A DNA stretch of 8,652 nucleotides from Aquiflexum sp041749095 (GTDB lineage: Bacteria; Bacteroidota; Bacteroidia; Cytophagales; Cyclobacteriaceae), in contig NZ_JBGTCA010000600.1 of NCBI RefSeq assembly GCF_041749095.1, positions 1 to 8,652 of the forward strand. Reading direction: 5' to 3'. Both the position numbers and the translations under genes were made by a program. Numbering within the stretch: position 1 is the first letter of the stretch; each line of letters starts with the position of its first letter. Below, piece by piece: positions 5,747-8,652 of this stretch. The notes below the pieces were generated by a model. That model saw only the letters and a program-made list of their open reading frames with translations, was not told the origin of the DNA and ran no database searches.

Positions 5747-8652
5747 ATGAAAAAAACATTACATGCCTTATGTATGATAGGAAAATACTACATATACGGA
5801 TTCATACTTCAGACATTGTTTTTAAATCTGATGTATGCAGCCCCTGGGAATGCGCAGGGTTCCCTGGATTTAAAGGAAGTACACCTGAGTCTTGATCTGG
5901 AAGCGGCAACACTTGCCGAGGCCTTTACGGCAATTAAAACCGAAACCGGTTTTTCTTTTATATATGACGGCAGGTTGGTTAAAAACACTGATCCCGTAAA
6001 TATGAAGGTCAATAACCAATCCCTGGAAAGTATCTTATTGTCACTGGCCGCTACGCATCAGCTTTCCTTTAAACAGGTGGACGATAAGATCAGTGTAAAG
6101 CTTTCTAGAGCCAACAGTCAGGAAAAGCCACTTCTTGTCGATGTGACGGTGAAGGGAACCGTAGTGGATGATAAGGGTGATCCCTTGCCGGGGGCTTCTG
6201 TTACTGTCTCAGGAACCACAACAGGTACAGTGACTGATATTGACGGGAATTATACCCTTGATGTTCCAGATGGATCCACCTTAATTTTTTCATATATCGG
6301 TTTTGAGACGATGCGGGTTGCGGTGGATAATCGGTCGCAGATAGATATAACCCTGCAAACAGATATGGCTTCTTTGGATGAAGTTGTGGTAGTAGGCTTT
6401 GGTGCGCAGAAAAAAAGGGATATCACGGGTGCGGTTGCCAGAGCAGATATTCAATCTTTACAAGAGGCTCCAAATGTCGGTATAGGACAGTCACTTCAGG
6501 GTATGGTTCCCGGCTTAAATGTCGGAACGATAAATAGCGCAGGTGCTGATCCTCCCATATCCATTAGAGGTGCCACAACCCTTTCAGGAAACCAAAACGT
6601 TTTGATAGTTTTGGATGGTATTATTTTCAATGGAACATTGGCATCCTTAAATCCAGCGGATATTGAATCCATTGATGTCTTAAAGGATGCCAGTGCAACA
6701 GCCATTTACGGAGCCCAAGCCGCTAATGGGGTACTTTTAATTACAACAAAAAAAGGAGCTACGGATAAGCCTCAAATTAACTTTTCAAGCCAGATTGCAA
6801 CCCAAACACCGGCCCATGCCCTAACACCGATGAACAGGGATCAGTTTCTGCAAAAAAACAAGAATTTGCTTTGGGAAGATGCCTATTTGCCTCCTAACTA
6901 TATAACCATTAATCCAGATTTTGACATTGTCCAGGATGGCTTAGATCCGGCTCAATGGGATGCCCATAATAACGGTACTGATTTCGATTGGTGGGATGCC
7001 GGGACACAAATGGGATATATATCTGATAACCAATTAAGTATATCGGGAAGAACAGATAATTTCAACTATTTATTTTCAGGTGGGCATACCAGGCAAAAAG
7101 GATTTATAAAAAACGATGAGTTTACTAGGAAAACCATCAGGATTAATCTTGAATCAAAAATAAAGCCTTGGTTGACACTGGGTGTTCAATCATTTGGGTC
7201 TTTTAGTGATTATTCCGGAGAAGCGCCTACAATTGGACGATTAATGCTTCAAAGTCCATTGACTGTTCCTTATGATGAGGAAGGAAACTTGATAGTTAAC
7301 CCTAATCAAAACATAGACTTGAGTCCTTTCATAGGCACTGTGAGTGATGATTCGGATAGACGAAATGCTTTATTCGGAAACTTTTATGCTGATATAAAAA
7401 TACCATTTATCGAAGGGCTTAGTTATAGGTTAAATTATGGCCATAACTATAGGATCAACAATGAATATAATTCAAATCAATTCGGTGCAGGATTAACTGG
7501 TAGAGCCATTAAAAGAGACCAATTTTATTATGACTATACGCTAGATAATATATTGACATATTCCAGAGGTTTTGGGCTAAAACATGACTTAAATGCCACC
7601 TTATTATATGGAGCAATTGAAAGGCAAAATAGATTTACTACTTCAGAAGCCAATGGTTTCAATAGAATGACTTTGGGGTATCATAATCTGCAACAAGGAA
7701 CCTTACAATTTACCAGATCAGGTGCATGGGATGAAGCTTTATTGTATCAAATGGGAAGGATAAATTATAAATATGACGAAAAATACCTTTTCACAGCTAC
7801 GGTGAGGAGAGATGGTTTTTCAGGTTTTTCAGAAGACAATAAATATGGCATTTTCCCATCACTTGCTTTGGGGTGGATTCTTTCAGAGGAAAACTTTATT
7901 TCTGAGTTGAATTGGCTCAATGTATTAAAATTAAGAGCCAGCTATGGTGCAAATGGAAACATGATCAATCGCTATGCTTCTTTACCTAGGGTAAATCCAA
8001 ATATTGCTTATGTATTTGGGGATGGAGGTTCTACTGAATTTGGACAACAAGTAGCTGCTTTAGGCAATAGCGACCTTCGTTGGGAAAGGACTGTTGGTTA
8101 TAATTATGGAGCTGACTTCAGACTTTTTAATGGTAAGTTATCAGGCAATGTTGAATATTACCATACCACCACAAACGATCTTTTGTTCAGTGTCAGCATT
8201 CCACCTATGACCGGTTTTACTGAAATCACGTCCAACGTTGGAGAGGTTAGAAACAGAGGAATTGAGTTTTCATTGAATCCAATCATTATTGACAGACCAG
8301 ATTTCAGATGGGATATGGTGTTTAACTTTTCCAGGAATGTTAATGAAATAAAAAGTTTGACCGGATTGGATGCTGACGGTGATGGGAAGGAAGATGACCT
8401 GGTGGCCAGTAATTTATTTATAGGGCAACCCATTGGAGCCGTTTTTGGATACGAAACAGATGGGATTTATCAAATTGAAGATGATAGACCTACAGGTTAC
8501 CCCGTTGGCAGCCATCGGGTATTGGATCAAAACGGGGATGGTGTTATTTCACCCGATGACAGAGTAATCCTTGGTATGGAAGACCCGACCTATAGGTTTA
8601 GTATATTTAATACGATGACATACAAAAATTTTTCCCTTAGAGTATTGATCAA
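5747..8652 (+). CDS. SusC/RagA-like TonB-dependent outer-membrane transporter with N-terminal STN signalling domain, 3' truncated
   Basis: 968 codons are open from ATG 5747 to the window end, where the gene is cut; SusC proteins usually have about 1000-1150 residues. It should import oligosaccharides across the outer membrane with TonB energy and a SusD lipoprotein, which is likely encoded just beyond the window. Residues 1-37 look like a signal peptide (MKKTLHAL, a hydrophobic core, then AAPGNAQ). The STN domain (about 45-118) marks transporters that signal to FecR. A carboxypeptidase-regulatory-like domain follows (about 135-204, VKGTVVDDKGDPLPGASV, SYIGFE), then the TonB-box-like DEVVVVGFG (211-219). 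The plug spans about 222-345, including SIRGATTLSGNQNVLIVLDG and SIDVLKDASATAIYGAQAANG. The remainder is beta-barrel. Near residues 927-938 DQNGDGVISPDD is the calcium-loop-like motif common in SusC proteins. Placement after sigma and FecR genes supports substrate-induced expression. The substrate is not determinable here. Confidence 0.95.
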   Translation, partial: MKKTLHALCMIGKYYIYGFILQTLFLNLMYAAPGNAQGSLDLKEVHLSLDLEAATLAEAFTAIKTETGFSFIYDGRLVKNTDPVNMKVNNQSLESILLSLAATHQLSFKQVDDKISVKLSRANSQEKPLLVDVTVKGTVVDDKGDPLPGASVTVSGTTTGTVTDIDGNYTLDVPDGSTLIFSYIGFETMRVAVDNRSQIDITLQTDMASLDEVVVVGFGAQKKRDITGAVARADIQSLQEAPNVGIGQSLQGMVPGLNVGTINSAGADPPISIRGATTLSGNQNVLIVLDGIIFNGTLASLNPADIESIDVLKDASATAIYGAQAANGVLLITTKKGATDKPQINFSSQIATQTPAHALTPMNRDQFLQKNKNLLWEDAYLPPNYITINPDFDIVQDGLDPAQWDAHNNGTDFDWWDAGTQMGYISDNQLSISGRTDNFNYLFSGGHTRQKGFIKNDEFTRKTIRINLESKIKPWLTLGVQSFGSFSDYSGEAPTIGRLMLQSPLTVPYDEEGNLIVNPNQNIDLSPFIGTVSDDSDRRNALFGNFYADIKIPFIEGLSYRLNYGHNYRINNEYNSNQFGAGLTGRAIKRDQFYYDYTLDNILTYSRGFGLKHDLNATLLYGAIERQNRFTTSEANGFNRMTLGYHNLQQGTLQFTRSGAWDEALLYQMGRINYKYDEKYLFTATVRRDGFSGFSEDNKYGIFPSLALGWILSEENFISELNWLNVLKLRASYGANGNMINRYASLPRVNPNIAYVFGDGGSTEFGQQVAALGNSDLRWERTVGYNYGADFRLFNGKLSGNVEYYHTTTNDLLFSVSIPPMTGFTEITSNVGEVRNRGIEFSLNPIIIDRPDFRWDMVFNFSRNVNEIKSLTGLDADGDGKEDDLVASNLFIGQPIGAVFGYETDGIYQIEDDRPTGYPVGSHRVLDQNGDGVISPDDRVILGMEDPTYRFSIFNTMTYKNFSLRVLI

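Overview
The window looks like a polysaccharide-utilisation region from a Bacteroidota genome. The evidence is two secreted-type sulfatases, a FecI-like ECF sigma factor, a FecR-like anti-sigma factor, and a SusC-type TonB-dependent transporter with an N-terminal STN signalling domain. AT-rich leaders without strong Shine-Dalgarno sequences fit the same phylum. A marine or Cytophagia-type organism is plausible, but that is inference from gene content only.

Layout, all on the + strand. (1) 1-1803: the 3' part of a type I sulfatase with a C-terminal HEAT-like extension; its start lies before the window. (2) 1827-3233: a second complete type I sulfatase, 23 bp downstream and probably in the same operon. 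(3) 3262-3498: a remnant, not previously open from a start codon, of the C-terminal part of a formylglycine-generating enzyme (FGE/SUMF1), the maturase such sulfatases need. (4) 3499-3646: AT-rich spacer with a 9-bp-arm palindrome just before the sigma gene. (5) 3647-4243: FecI-like sigma factor with a hydrophobic C-terminal tail. (6) 4244-4552: a 309-bp spacer with a strong hairpin and an ~81-bp element made of seven 7-bp repeats bounded by inverted repeats. (7) 4553-5605: FecR-like anti-sigma factor. (8) 5606-5746: spacer with a perfect 10-bp-stem hairpin. (9) 5747-8652: SusC-like transporter, cut by the window end.

Expected function. A glycan arriving at the SusC-like transporter would be sensed through its STN domain, passed to the periplasmic part of FecR, and would release the ECF sigma factor to transcribe the transport genes. 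The sulfatases would remove sulfate esters (or N-sulfates) from the glycan, but only after their active-site cysteine is converted to formylglycine. Because the local FGE gene is reduced to a fragment, that maturation must come from an FGE (or anSME) encoded elsewhere.

The individual gene families are known. The points most worth a second look are the FGE remnant with its copper-binding cysteine pair intact, the heptamer/inverted-repeat element ahead of fecR, the altered metal-site residues in the second sulfatase, and a 14-bp tandem duplication across the sigma factor stop codon.
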